A DNA stretch of 64,000 nucleotides from Lachnospiraceae bacterium YSB2008 (GTDB lineage Bacteria > Bacillota > Clostridia > Lachnospirales > Lachnospiraceae). The position numbers and the translations under genes are program-made. Under the pieces are notes generated by a model, which was not told the origin of the DNA, ran no database searches, and worked only from the letters and a program-made list of their open reading frames with translations. The DNA lies in NCBI GenBank assembly GCA_000687655.1, contig JHWR01000003.1, forward strand, positions 124,001 through 188,000, read 5' to 3'. Shown here one piece after another: positions 8,149-17,301 of this stretch (the stretch's first letter is position 1; every line of letters begins with the position of its first letter).

Positions 8149-9960
8149 ATGGTAAAGACATTACTAAAACAGGTGGGAGAATATAAACGCGATTCTATTC
8201 TCACGCCTGTTTTTATGTTGTTTGAAGTTATATTTGAGACGCTCATTCCGTATTTCATGGGACTCATCATCAATGAGCTTTCCATGAAGGACAGGGAGCC
8301 GGATCTTAAGCTCGTGTTTATCTATGGCGGAATAATGCTTGTTCTGGCACTCGGTGGACTCTGGTCAGGTATAATGGGCGGAAAGTATGGAGCGAGTGCA
8401 TCGACGGGATTTGCGAAGAATCTCAGAAAGACTATGTACAGAAATATCCAGACATTCTCTTTCTCCAATATTGACAGATTCTCGACAGCCAGTCTCGTTA
8501 CGAGAATGACCACGGATGTATCAAATGTTCAGAATGCATATCAGATGATACTCCGTATATGTATGAGAGCACCGGCAAGTCTTATAGTCGCTTCATTTAT
8601 GGCTATAAGAATTTCTGCGAAGCTTTCAAGTATATATCTTATAAGCTTTGTTTTCCTCATTATAGTGTTCTCATTCATCATCAAGAATGCTATGGCACTC
8701 TTCATGGAAGCTTTTCCGAAGTACGATAAGCTGAATGAGAGTGTACAGGAAAATGTAACGGGCATCCGAGTTGTCAAGGGCTTCGTCCGTGAGGAGCATG
8801 AGATAAGCAAATTCAAGAAGGCCAGCCAAAGCATATATGATATCTTCATAAAGGCTGAGACTCTTGTAGTATGTAATATGCCGGCAATGATGATCGCAAT
8901 CTATACATCAATGCTGCTCATAAGCTGGTTTGGTGCCAAGATGATAGTTGCTGAAGTAGGGCTTCCTGATGGTTTCCAGATCGGTAACCTGTCCCAGCTG
9001 ATCGCATACTGCATGCAGATTCTCATGAGTCTTATGATGCTTGCGATAATCTTCGTTATGGTTACCATGAGTGCGGCAAGCGCAAGACGTATAGTAGAAG
9101 TTATAAATGAAACGACAGATATAACTAATCCTGAGAATGCTGTGACTGAAGTAGCTGATGGAAGCATAGAATTCAAGGATGTCGTATTCAGATACAATGA
9201 ACATTCCGAAAGTCCGGTTCTGACGGATATTGACCTCAAGATCCGTTCGGGTGAATCGATAGGTATCATCGGCGGTACCGGAAGCAGTAAGTCCAGTCTC
9301 GTCAATCTTATCAGCCGTTTATATGATGTTAATGAAGGAAGCGTTTCTGTCGGTGGAGTAGATGTAAGGAAGTATGACCTTGTTACTCTCCGTGATTCTG
9401 TAGCAGTAGTTCTCCAGAAGAATGTCCTCTTCTCGGGAACCATAGCTGAGAACCTACGATGGGGTAATAAGGATGCCTCTCTTGATGATATGAAGGAGGC
9501 CTGCGCCATCGCATGTGCAGAGGAATTCATAGATTCTCTTCCGGATGGATATGAGACTCATGTTGAGCAGGGAGGAACGAATTTCTCCGGCGGTCAGAAG
9601 CAGAGACTCTGTATAGCCAGGGCGCTCATCAAGAAGCCTAAGGTTCTTATACTTGATGACAGCACCAGTGCTGTAGATACAACTACCGATGCAAAGATAC
9701 GTAAGGGTATGAAGGAATTCATGCCTGACATGACTAAGATCATCATCGCCCAGAGAGTTTCTTCCGTACAGGATATGGACAGGATCATAGTCATGGATAA
9801 GGGTAAGATAAATGCAATAGGAACCCATGAGGAGCTCCTGCAGACCAACGATATTTATAAAGAAGTATACGAGTCACAGACCAAGGATGCTGATTTTGAT
9901 GCTGCGCCTGCTGTGCGGGCAGATTCACTGGAAGTTGCAGAGAATGGAGGTGATGAGTAA
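8149..9960 (+). CDS. ABC exporter half, subunit with degenerate ATPase site
   Basis: 603 residues: a six-TM exporter domain (about 1-310) and a nucleotide-binding domain (340-575). Walker A is GGTGSSKSS (375-383), with Ser replacing the usual Gly before Lys381. The Q-loop is at Q423. The signature FSGGQKQ (479-485) is canonical, Walker B ends in DDS with Asp504 in place of the catalytic Glu, and the switch His is Gln535. This is the degenerate partner of a heterodimeric exporter (TM287/TM288, BmrCD type) that pumps drugs or lipids outward. It overlaps the next subunit by 1 nt. SD AAGGAAGGAAAG. Confidence 0.92.
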   Translation: MVKTLLKQVGEYKRDSILTPVFMLFEVIFETLIPYFMGLIINELSMKDREPDLKLVFIYGGIMLVLALGGLWSGIMGGKYGASASTGFAKNLRKTMYRNIQTFSFSNIDRFSTASLVTRMTTDVSNVQNAYQMILRICMRAPASLIVASFMAIRISAKLSSIYLISFVFLIIVFSFIIKNAMALFMEAFPKYDKLNESVQENVTGIRVVKGFVREEHEISKFKKASQSIYDIFIKAETLVVCNMPAMMIAIYTSMLLISWFGAKMIVAEVGLPDGFQIGNLSQLIAYCMQILMSLMMLAIIFVMVTMSAASARRIVEVINETTDITNPENAVTEVADGSIEFKDVVFRYNEHSESPVLTDIDLKIRSGESIGIIGGTGSSKSSLVNLISRLYDVNEGSVSVGGVDVRKYDLVTLRDSVAVVLQKNVLFSGTIAENLRWGNKDASLDDMKEACAIACAEEFIDSLPDGYETHVEQGGTNFSGGQKQRLCIARALIKKPKVLILDDSTSAVDTTTDAKIRKGMKEFMPDMTKIIIAQRVSSVQDMDRIIVMDKGKINAIGTHEELLQTNDIYKEVYESQTKDADFDAAPAVRADSLEVAENGGDE

Positions 9961-11867
9961 TGGCAAGACCGGCAAGACCTCCAAAGGGAGCAAGCTTTAA
10001 ACCTTCCGTAGAGAACCCGGGCAAGGTTATGAAGAGAATCCTGTCTTACGTAACAAAATACTATGGCGTTCACATGGTACTGGTCGTGATCTGTACATTT
10101 ATAAATGTATTTGCTACGCTTCAGGGAACTCTGTTTACGAAGACTCTTATAGACGGATATCTTACTCCGTTTGTAAAGGATGGAGTGGAATTCTCATTCA
10201 ATGACCTTTTCATGGATATGGTTCCTGTCATAGTACTGTTTGTATTTGGAATCATCGCTTCATTTGCCCGTCAGCTTATCATGGTAAGAGTAAATCAGGG
10301 CACACTCATGAGAATGAGAAATGAACTGTTTGAACATATGGAGAAGCTTCCTATAAAGTATTTCGACAGCAATGCTCATGGCGATATCATGTCCATATAT
10401 ACGAATGATATCGATACTCTCCGTCAGATGATAAGCCAAAGCTTACCTCAGCTTCTGGAAAGCGGGCTTTCAGTTATAGGAACACTTATATACATGCTGA
10501 TCATTGATGTTCCGCTCACATTACTGACACTTTTCATGGTATTCGTCATGATGGCAGTGACTGCAAAACTCGGCGGACTGTCAGGCAAGTATTTCCTGAA
10601 GCAGCAGGAATCGCTCGGAAAGGTAAATGGATTTATCGAGGAACGAGTGACCGGGCAGAAGGTTGTCAAAGTCTTCAATCATGAGGATGAATGTATAGAT
10701 GAATTTGATGAGTTGAACGAAGAACTCTGTGACAGCTCAAATAATGCAAATAAGTTCGCAAATATTCTTATGCCTATAAATGCGCAGCTGGGACATACTT
10801 CGTACGTGCTCTGTACAGTAGCCGGTGCATTTATAGCTATAACAGGACTTACGAGACTGACGCTTGGAGGACTCGCAAGCTTCCTTCAGTACAACCAGAA
10901 CTTTAACAGACCTATAAGTCAGATCAGCATGCAGTTCAATGCGATAATCATGTCGCTTGCAGGAGCAGAGAGAATCTTCAAGCTTCTTGATTCAGAGCCT
11001 GAGACAGATGCAGGTTATGTAACACTTGTAAATGTAAAGGAAGGCGAAGACGGAAAACTTACCGAAACTACGGAGCATACCGGAGTATGGGCTTGGAGAC
11101 ACGAGCATCAGGAATCACACGAGGTAGAGTACAAGAGACTCCAGGGCGCTATATACATGGATGATGTCGACTTCGGATATGTGCCTGACAAGATGGTACT
11201 TCACAATGTAACCATAGACGCAAAACCGGGCCAGAAGATAGCCTTCGTAGGTTCGACCGGTGCAGGAAAGACTACCATAACCAATCTTATCAACCGTTTC
11301 TATGACATTCAGGATGGAAAGATAAGATTCGACGGAATAAATGTAAATAAGATAAAGAAGGGCGACCTCAGACGTTCGCTCGGACTTGTTCTTCAGGATA
11401 CGCATCTCTTCACTGAGACTGTTATGGAGAACATCCGTTACGGAAGGCTCGATGCCACTGATGAGGAATGTATAGCGGCAGCCAAGCTGGCAAATGCAGA
11501 TCTCTTCATAAGGCAGCTGCCGGATGGATACAATACAGTGCTCACAGGTGATGGCGGAAATCTGTCACAGGGACAGAGACAGCTCCTTGCCATAGCAAGA
11601 GCAGCGGTTGCAAATCCACCTGCACTGATACTTGATGAAGCTACAAGCTCAATCGATACCAGAACAGAACGAGAGGTTCAGGAAGGTATGGATTCACTTA
11701 TGGCAGGACGAACAACCTTCGTTATAGCTCACAGACTTTCAACAGTAAAGAACAGTGATTGTATAATAGTTCTTGAAAAGGGAAGCATCATAGAGCGTGG
11801 CACACACGCAGAACTTATAGAGAAGAAGGGCAGGTACTATCAGTTATATACCGGATTATCTGCATAG
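9960..11867 (+). CDS. ABC exporter half, subunit with catalytic ATPase site
   Basis: 635 residues: exporter TM domain (about 25-340) and nucleotide-binding domain (395-630). Walker A GSTGAGKT (431-438), signature LSQGQRQ (535-541), Walker B ending ILDEAT with Glu560, and switch His591 are all intact except that the signature has Gln for the second Gly. Paired with the preceding subunit this gives one competent and one degenerate ATP site. A hydrophilic insert (about 350-395) rich in Glu, His and Trp links the domains. ATG overlaps the previous stop (TAATG), so the two are coupled. Substrate not predictable. Confidence 0.93.
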   Translation: MARPARPPKGASFKPSVENPGKVMKRILSYVTKYYGVHMVLVVICTFINVFATLQGTLFTKTLIDGYLTPFVKDGVEFSFNDLFMDMVPVIVLFVFGIIASFARQLIMVRVNQGTLMRMRNELFEHMEKLPIKYFDSNAHGDIMSIYTNDIDTLRQMISQSLPQLLESGLSVIGTLIYMLIIDVPLTLLTLFMVFVMMAVTAKLGGLSGKYFLKQQESLGKVNGFIEERVTGQKVVKVFNHEDECIDEFDELNEELCDSSNNANKFANILMPINAQLGHTSYVLCTVAGAFIAITGLTRLTLGGLASFLQYNQNFNRPISQISMQFNAIIMSLAGAERIFKLLDSEPETDAGYVTLVNVKEGEDGKLTETTEHTGVWAWRHEHQESHEVEYKRLQGAIYMDDVDFGYVPDKMVLHNVTIDAKPGQKIAFVGSTGAGKTTITNLINRFYDIQDGKIRFDGINVNKIKKGDLRRSLGLVLQDTHLFTETVMENIRYGRLDATDEECIAAAKLANADLFIRQLPDGYNTVLTGDGGNLSQGQRQLLAIARAAVANPPALILDEATSSIDTRTEREVQEGMDSLMAGRTTFVIAHRLSTVKNSDCIIVLEKGSIIERGTHAELIEKKGRYYQLYTGLSA

Positions 11868-11883
11868 TAGATTAATAATAAAT

Positions 11884-11923
11884 ACCCCGGGTGGATTGTA
11901 ATTTCAATCTACCCGGGGTTTAA
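11884..11923. terminator. Bidirectional terminator between exporter and purine permease
   Basis: ACCCCGGGTGGATTG and its near-complement TCAATCTACCCGGGGT form a long stem with a short loop, followed by T residues. The genes on either side converge on it. Confidence 0.85.
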
Positions 11924-11977
11924 TATTGTAATTCTATGTACACTCTGCGCCAGGCACAAAGTGTCGATGATTCGTGA

Positions 11978-13438
11978 TTACACGATCAGGAAGAACTTGA
12001 TGAGGAAGAGTACCGAAATGATATATGTAAGTACTGATACTTCCTTTGGCTTTCCTGAGAATACCTTGATAACTGTGTAGCTTATCATTGCAAGTCCTAT
12101 ACCATGTCCTATGGAACCAGAGATCGGCATTGCAAGGAGCATGATGAATACAGGAACTATCTGATCGAGATCATCGAAATCAATATTTCTAAGACCCTGA
12201 AGCATGAGTATACCAACGTATATAAGTGCAGATGATGTAGCTGCTGCAGGGATGATAGCTGCGATAGGAGCTATGAATATGCAGAGCAGGAACATAACTG
12301 CAGCTGTAAGTGCTGTAAGACCTGTTCTACCACCGGCCTCAACACCTGATGCTGACTCAACGAAGGTTGTTACTGTACTTGTACCTGAGCAGGCACCTGC
12401 AACAGTACCGATAGCATCTGAAAGAAGAGCTTCCTTCATCTTTGGCATGCTGCCGTCTTTCTCTGTCATACCTGCACGTGAAGCAGTTCCGACAAGAGTT
12501 CCGATAGTATCGAACATATCGATCATACAGAATGTAATAATAAGAGTTACTGCGGTAAATATACCGAGATTGAAGAAACTCTTAAAGTCAAACTTGAACA
12601 GCGTGGTTGCCACCATATCCTGGAATGGTGGAAGGAAAGAAGCTGTCTTCAGGCTCTCGAAAGGATTGGTTCCGAGGAACACTGCCTCACCTATCCAGTA
12701 GATGATAGAAGCAACAAGCATTCCTATAAGTACGGATGCCTTCATGCCCTTCTTGGAAAGAAGAACTATAACATAAAGACCTATGAACATAGTCGCAACT
12801 GTAAGGATCATCTCATGATATCCTGCTGAACCGGTTGCTTCACCTGACATAGCGTCCTTGAGGATCTTAGGCATCATTGAACCGAAGAAGTCTCTCATTA
12901 CGTAGAAAGGTGTCTGGAAGTTATTTCCTTCTGCGTAGATACCTACATTTGAACCAAAACCGATATTCATAAGCATAAGACCTATAGCAGGTCCGATACC
13001 AAGTCTTACGCCAAGAGGGATAGCATTTACTATCTTGTCTCTTATATTTAAGACTGAAAGGATTATGAATACGATACCTTCAACAAGAATGATACAAAGT
13101 GCTGCCTGGAATGCACTTGTGTATCCGCCATCCTCAGGAAGTCCGAGGAGCACTACGATGTTCGCAGTGATAGTTGCGAAGAATGAGTTAAGACCCATTC
13201 CCGGCGCCATAACGAAAGGCTTGTTTGCAAGAAATGCCATGCACATTGTACCAAGAGCAGATGCAAGACATGTTGCAAGGAAAACTCCGTTCCAGAGAGG
13301 AGTTCCAACCTGGAAGCCAGTAAGGAGGTTCGGGTTCAGAGCTATGATGTAAGCCATGGTCATGAAGGTAGTAAGACCGGCCAGAATCTCTGTACGAACC
13401 GAGGTGCCGTTTTCCTTAAGTTTGAACAACTTTTCCAT
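11978..13438 (-). CDS. NCS2-family purine permease (guanine/hypoxanthine, AzgA/PbuG type)
   Basis: 486 residues, about 12-14 TM helices. The N-terminus MEKLFKLKENGTSVRTEILAG followed by LTTFMTMAYIIALNPNLL is the hallmark of the AzgA branch, with GMGLNSFFA (TM3) and the SGTSTVTTFVESASGVEAGG segment that contributes the substrate site. These proteins import hypoxanthine, guanine or adenine with protons. Start supported by AGGAGAG upstream. The promoter gives a leader of only about 33 nt, too short for the purine riboswitch common before such genes, so regulation is probably by another route. Purine choice is inferred from family only. Confidence 0.9.
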   Translation of the reverse strand: MEKLFKLKENGTSVRTEILAGLTTFMTMAYIIALNPNLLTGFQVGTPLWNGVFLATCLASALGTMCMAFLANKPFVMAPGMGLNSFFATITANIVVLLGLPEDGGYTSAFQAALCIILVEGIVFIILSVLNIRDKIVNAIPLGVRLGIGPAIGLMLMNIGFGSNVGIYAEGNNFQTPFYVMRDFFGSMMPKILKDAMSGEATGSAGYHEMILTVATMFIGLYVIVLLSKKGMKASVLIGMLVASIIYWIGEAVFLGTNPFESLKTASFLPPFQDMVATTLFKFDFKSFFNLGIFTAVTLIITFCMIDMFDTIGTLVGTASRAGMTEKDGSMPKMKEALLSDAIGTVAGACSGTSTVTTFVESASGVEAGGRTGLTALTAAVMFLLCIFIAPIAAIIPAAATSSALIYVGILMLQGLRNIDFDDLDQIVPVFIMLLAMPISGSIGHGIGLAMISYTVIKVFSGKPKEVSVLTYIISVLFLIKFFLIV

Positions 13439-13478
13439 AGGTTCTCTCCTATTCTATTAAGATTTTTAAACAAAAAAT

Positions 13479-13507
13479 ATTATAGTATAAATAGAAAATA
13501 GCGTCAA
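13479..13507 (-). promoter_or_regulatory. Sigma-A-type promoter of purine permease
   Basis: On the minus strand TTGACG (13507-13502), a 17-bp spacer, then TATAAT (13484-13479). It is followed by an SD and ATG at 13438. Confidence 0.85.
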
Positions 13508-13671
13508 TTACGGATAGCAATAATTGTCAGTAAATCAAGGCAATAATTACATTGAAAAAATACAGTTTAAATGGCAAAATAATCATGTTAGTGTCATGAG
13601 AGGGAAGTCTAATTCTTACGACTTTCAATTTATATGAAACCATACATCGGTTTGAGAGGTATTTATATAAA

Positions 13672-14274
13672 ATGAACGTTTTAAAATTTGAAAAAGAGAG
13701 TTCATTCAAAGTAGATGTCGACGCAGCTGTAAGAGAGTTTGCGGACACAGTCTACAGACTGGCTGTTGTAAATACGAACAGTACAGCCGACGCAGAGGAT
13801 GCATTCCAGGAGGTTTTCATCCGGCTGGTCAAAAATAAAGATAAGATAGAAAGCAAGGAACATCTGAAAGCCTGGCTTATTCGAGTGACTATAAATGAAT
13901 GTCGTAGGCTCACAGGATCTTCATGGAATAAAAATGTAACGCTCTCCAGCAGTAATGCGGATGACGAGGATATGGATACGCCGGTTGATATAGCAGTTTA
14001 TTCGGAGGACGGTGCCGGAACAACCGGGAAGGGCAGTCCGGGTGATACGACACTTGATGCTGTAATCCGGGAAGAAGAGGCCGGCAGTGTCAAGGAAGCG
14101 GTGATGAAGCTTCCCGAGAAATACAGAGAAGTTATACATCTTTATTATTATGAAGAAATGAAGATACCGGAGATAGCAGAAGCACTGGAAACAAATGAAT
14201 CAACGGTAAAGACGAGACTGAAGAGAGCAAGAGAGTCGCTCTCAGTAATGCTGAAAGGAGGAGTGGAGTTATGA
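13672..14274 (+). CDS. ECF-type sigma-70 family RNA polymerase sigma factor
   Basis: 200 residues. Region 2 spans about 20-90 (DAEDAFQEVFIRL, AWLIRVTINECRR) and region 4 about 140-195 (LPEKYREVIHLYYYEEM, then ESTVKTRLKRAR as the recognition helix). The linker is longer than usual and acidic. ECF sigmas direct RNA polymerase to a small stress or envelope regulon. The next gene overlaps by 4 nt and has one TM helix, as expected for its anti-sigma partner. GAGAGG lies 12 nt before ATG. A TGAAAC at 13635-13640 upstream recalls ECF -35 elements, but the matching -10 would leave almost no leader, so autoregulation is only a possibility. Confidence 0.9.
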   Translation: MNVLKFEKESSFKVDVDAAVREFADTVYRLAVVNTNSTADAEDAFQEVFIRLVKNKDKIESKEHLKAWLIRVTINECRRLTGSSWNKNVTLSSSNADDEDMDTPVDIAVYSEDGAGTTGKGSPGDTTLDAVIREEEAGSVKEAVMKLPEKYREVIHLYYYEEMKIPEIAEALETNESTVKTRLKRARESLSVMLKGGVEL

Positions 14275-15299
14275 ACAATTACAAAGACGAAATGAATAAT
14301 CTTCACGCTCCTGAGAGCCTTATAGCAAAGACACTCGAGAGAGTACATGCTGAGGAAGCTAAAATACAGAATGAAGCGCAGAACGAAGCACAGAATGTTG
14401 AAGAACTGAAAACTGAAACAAAAGAATCATCCACAAACAAGTCTGTAAAAAAGTACTATCCATTTATAATCGGAGCCGTGTCTCTGGCAGCATGTTTTCT
14501 GATCTTCATGCTGGCGAGCATCGGAATGAGAAGCAGTAACAGCAAAAACAAGGAAGCAACTGACAGTAAACTTGATTACAATGTAGCTGAATCTGTAGAC
14601 GAATCATATGATGATGTAGCCGCAGAGAGCGATGACTATGAGATGGTTGCTGAGGATACTGAAGCTGCGGAGCCGGAAGAAAGCGTGCCTACGGATGATG
14701 CAGATAGTGTAGCCGGCGGAAGGAACAACGATGATAAAAAGACAGCACAGCCGGTAATGACAGGAAATGCTACATATGATAAGAAGTCTATGTATGATAA
14801 GTATCACGGCGAGATGGGATCGTCTTTCAAGATATTCCCGGATACGACAGATGGAATGACAAAGCTGGATTATCATGAATCAGTAACAGAAGGGCTCCTC
14901 GACGCGGATGGATTCTTAGTTTTGGAAGCGTATTTCGAAAAGGATGCTTTCGTGGAGGAAAACCAGAGACTTAAGAATGTCACTTGTGACGTAACCTATG
15001 AAGATCAGACGGTGACCAATAAGGTAATTCAGGACGGAAAGCAGTATAATTACCCCGCATATATAGCTATGGACGGCTTTGATTATGCATATGAATATGC
15101 TCTGATAGATAATGCCAATCAGCGTATCATTTATGTGGCGATCAGTAATTCTGAGTATTGCGACCTGACAGGCTTCGAGGATTATCTCAAGAAAGATATG
15201 GACAGTTATAAGCTAAGCAGTGATGAAGTGCTGGATCAGTTTTCTATCTATGCACATAAGTTTCCGGAATTTGACGGTTATATAGTAAATTCCGACTGA
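14271..15299 (+). CDS. Single-pass membrane protein, probable anti-sigma factor
   Basis: 342 residues. A short cytoplasmic part (1-60) begins MNNYKDEMNNLHAPESLIAK, one TM helix follows (about 65-85), then an acidic, low-complexity spacer (about 95-160) and an outer domain (about 170-342). It lacks the HxxxCxxC zinc motif of ZAS anti-sigmas. The position, 4-nt overlap with the ECF sigma gene and membrane topology are the evidence for the role. The outer domain could sense envelope state; its ligand is unknown. Confidence 0.7.
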   Translation: MNNYKDEMNNLHAPESLIAKTLERVHAEEAKIQNEAQNEAQNVEELKTETKESSTNKSVKKYYPFIIGAVSLAACFLIFMLASIGMRSSNSKNKEATDSKLDYNVAESVDESYDDVAAESDDYEMVAEDTEAAEPEESVPTDDADSVAGGRNNDDKKTAQPVMTGNATYDKKSMYDKYHGEMGSSFKIFPDTTDGMTKLDYHESVTEGLLDADGFLVLEAYFEKDAFVEENQRLKNVTCDVTYEDQTVTNKVIQDGKQYNYPAYIAMDGFDYAYEYALIDNANQRIIYVAISNSEYCDLTGFEDYLKKDMDSYKLSSDEVLDQFSIYAHKFPEFDGYIVNSD

Positions 15300-15332
15300 T
15301 TCCGGAGAAAAACGAAAACTGAATATCAAAAT

Positions 15333-15349
15333 TTGAAAATCATTTTCAA
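15333..15349. promoter_or_regulatory. Zur/Fur-like operator 1
   Basis: TTGAAAATCATTTTCAA is a perfect 17-base palindrome of Fur-family type, lying just upstream of the -35 of the znuA-like gene. The zinc assignment rests on the gene it controls. Confidence 0.7.
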
Positions 15350-15356
15350 TTTATGC

Positions 15357-15400
15357 TTGACAAACGGAAAAGTCATGTTAAAATTGAAAACGATTTCCAA
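15357..15400 (+). promoter_or_regulatory. znuA promoter with overlapping operator 2
   Basis: TTGACA (15357-15362), 16-bp spacer, TAAAAT (15379-15384). A second Fur-family box, TTGAAAACGATTTCCAA (15384-15400), starts at the last base of the -10 and covers the initiation region, the classical position for repression. Confidence 0.75.
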
Positions 15401-15410
15401 ATTCGCACAA

Positions 15411-15448
15411 AAGATGGCAGTGGGAATCATAAAAACTGCCATCTTTTT
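15411..15448 (+). terminator. Terminator-like hairpin in the znuA leader
   Basis: AAGATGGCAGT and ACTGCCATCTT form a perfect 11-bp stem with a 13-nt loop, followed by T residues (15444-15448), only 5 nt before the SD GAGGAGG. It could attenuate transcription or protect the mRNA 5' end. Confidence 0.65.
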
Positions 15449-15468
15449 CATTGAGGAGGCACATAAAA

Positions 15469-16491
15469 ATGAAAAGCATTAAGAAAATTCTTACATTTGT
15501 TCTTATAACAGCCATGGCAGTTGCAAGTCTGACCGCGTGCGGTGGAACAGGAGAAAACAGTTCCGGAACAAAAGGGAAAAAACTGAGTATCGTTACTACT
15601 ATATTCCCGGAATACGATTGGGTAAGAGAGATTACAAAAGATGTAGACGGAGTTGAGATAACACTCCTTATGGATACAGGAGCAGATCTTCACAGCTATC
15701 AGCCGACTGCGGAGGACATCATGAAGATAAGCACAGCAGACATCTTCATATATGTAGGTGGAGAGTCAGACAAGTGGGTTGACGACGCTCTGAAGAATGC
15801 TACTAATAAGGACCTCACAGCTGTAAATCTTATGGAAGTTCTGGCACAGAGCATAAAGGAAGAAGAAGTAGTTGAAGGCATGCAGGGTGAGGATGAGGAA
15901 GAAGATGGTGAAGAGGGACATACTCACGACGATGCCGAAGAAGAAGAGGAAACAGAATACGATGAGCATGTATGGCTTTCTCTCAAGAATGCAGAAAAAG
16001 CAGTTTCTTATATATCAGATGTTTTCAGTTCCAAAGACTCTGAAAACTCTGAAACATATACATCAAACGCAAATGCATATAACGATAAACTTGCTGCACT
16101 TGATACTGAATACAAGAAAGCAGTAGATGAAGGAAGCTTCGATACAGTTCTTTTCGGAGACAGATTCCCATTCAGATATATGGTTGATGATTACGGTATC
16201 AAATATTATGCAGCATTTGTCGGATGCTCAGCGGAGACCGAGGCTAGCTTCGAAACAGTTAAGTTCTTGGCTGATAAGGTAGATGAGCTCGGACTTCATC
16301 ATGTTCTTACAACTGAAAAGACTGACGGAAAGATAGCAAAGACCATCGTAGATACTGCAGCTGCAGATAATGTTGATGTACTTGCCCTTGACTCGATGCA
16401 GTCAGTTACCGTTACAGAGGTTGAAGCTGGGGAGACCTATTACGGAATCATGGAGAAGAACCTTGATGTGCTTAAGGAGGCTCTTAAGTAG
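15469..16491 (+). CDS. znuA: Metal (zinc) ABC transporter substrate-binding lipoprotein
   Basis: 340 residues. The start is ATG 15469, with GAGGAGG 9 nt upstream; a TTG at 15451 is part of that SD. The signal peptide ends in a lipobox (LTAC, Cys about residue 24). This is a cluster A-I metal-binding protein: IVTTIFPEYDWVREI, then DLHSYQPTAEDI with a ligand His, and EHVWLSLKNA with a second. Between these is an acidic His loop (EEEDGEEGHTHDDAEEEEE), the feature that separates zinc ZnuA-type from manganese proteins. It delivers zinc to the ZnuB/ZnuC pair encoded next. Upstream operators predict repression when zinc is ample. Confidence 0.9.
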   Translation: MKSIKKILTFVLITAMAVASLTACGGTGENSSGTKGKKLSIVTTIFPEYDWVREITKDVDGVEITLLMDTGADLHSYQPTAEDIMKISTADIFIYVGGESDKWVDDALKNATNKDLTAVNLMEVLAQSIKEEEVVEGMQGEDEEEDGEEGHTHDDAEEEEETEYDEHVWLSLKNAEKAVSYISDVFSSKDSENSETYTSNANAYNDKLAALDTEYKKAVDEGSFDTVLFGDRFPFRYMVDDYGIKYYAAFVGCSAETEASFETVKFLADKVDELGLHHVLTTEKTDGKIAKTIVDTAAADNVDVLALDSMQSVTVTEVEAGETYYGIMEKNLDVLKEALK

Positions 16492-16519
16492 TAATTGAGA
16501 GAAATGTCTGGACTCGTCA

Positions 16520-16564
16520 TTGACAAAGAGTTGATTCAGTAATAGAATTGAAAACGATTTTCGA
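16520..16564 (+). promoter_or_regulatory. Second znu promoter with operator 3
   Basis: TTGACA (16520-16525), a 17-bp spacer, TAGAAT (16543-16548), immediately followed by TTGAAAACGATTTTCGA (16548-16564), one base from a perfect Fur-family palindrome. It gives znuCB its own promoter separate from znuA. Confidence 0.8.
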
Positions 16565-16598
16565 TTTTGTTGATTTGAATTATCTAAATGGAGCGTAT

Positions 16599-17300
16599 AT
16601 GTCACAGATAGAATGTAAGGATTTAAAAATAGGATATGACAGACAGGTCGTACTTGAAGGTATTAACTTCCAGGTACATAAAGGTGATTATCTCTGTATA
16701 GTAGGTGAAAATGGATCGGGCAAGTCAACTCTCATGAAGACTCTGCTCGGACTTACACCTAAGCTTGACGGCGAGATCATATTCGGTGATGACCTGAGAC
16801 AGACAGAGCTCGGATATCTTCCGCAGCAGACAGAGGTTCAGAAGGATTTCCCTGCGTCTGTTAAGGAGATAGTTCTTTCCGGATGCCAGAGCAGGATGGG
16901 GCTTCGTCCATTTTATAATAAGGAAGAAAAGAAGCTTGCTGATGAGAATATGGAGCGTATGGGAATTACCGAGTTTAAGGACCGTTCATACAAAGCTCTT
17001 TCCGGCGGTCAGCAGCAGAGGGTTCTTCTTGCCAGAGCACTTTGTGCTACAAGAAAGCTGCTTCTTCTCGACGAACCTGTTTCCGGACTTGATCCCAAGG
17101 TTACTCAGGATATGTATGAGCTTATAGATTCCCTTAACAAAGAAGGAATAACAATAGTCATGATATCTCATGATATTGATGCGGCTATAGATTATTCAAG
17201 CCACATTTTATATATAGGTAAGCATCTCTTCTTTGGAACCAAGGAGGACTTCATGCACAGCAAGGCAGGAAGAAGATATCTTGCAAAGGAGGGTGAATAA
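16599..17300 (+). CDS. znuC: Metal (zinc) ABC transporter ATP-binding protein
   Basis: 233 residues from ATG 16599 (GGAG 5 nt upstream). A TTG at 16548 lies inside the operator and is not the start. Walker A is GENGSGKST, the signature LSGGQQQR, Walker B LLLLDEPVSGLD, and the switch His is in ISHDI. The sequence groups with the metal branch (ZnuC/MntB). It drives uptake of the metal captured by the lipoprotein upstream and works with the permease that starts 2 nt after its stop. Confidence 0.93.
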   Translation: MSQIECKDLKIGYDRQVVLEGINFQVHKGDYLCIVGENGSGKSTLMKTLLGLTPKLDGEIIFGDDLRQTELGYLPQQTEVQKDFPASVKEIVLSGCQSRMGLRPFYNKEEKKLADENMERMGITEFKDRSYKALSGGQQQRVLLARALCATRKLLLLDEPVSGLDPKVTQDMYELIDSLNKEGITIVMISHDIDAAIDYSSHILYIGKHLFFGTKEDFMHSKAGRRYLAKEGE

Positions 17301-17301
17301 G

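Noticed and set aside
13439-13671. Purine riboswitch before the purine permease
   Set aside because: The promoter leaves only about 33 nt of leader and no riboswitch core sequences are seen.
15451-15468. TTG start extending ZnuA upstream
   Set aside because: The codons are the SD itself; ATG 15469 gives a normal lipoprotein signal.
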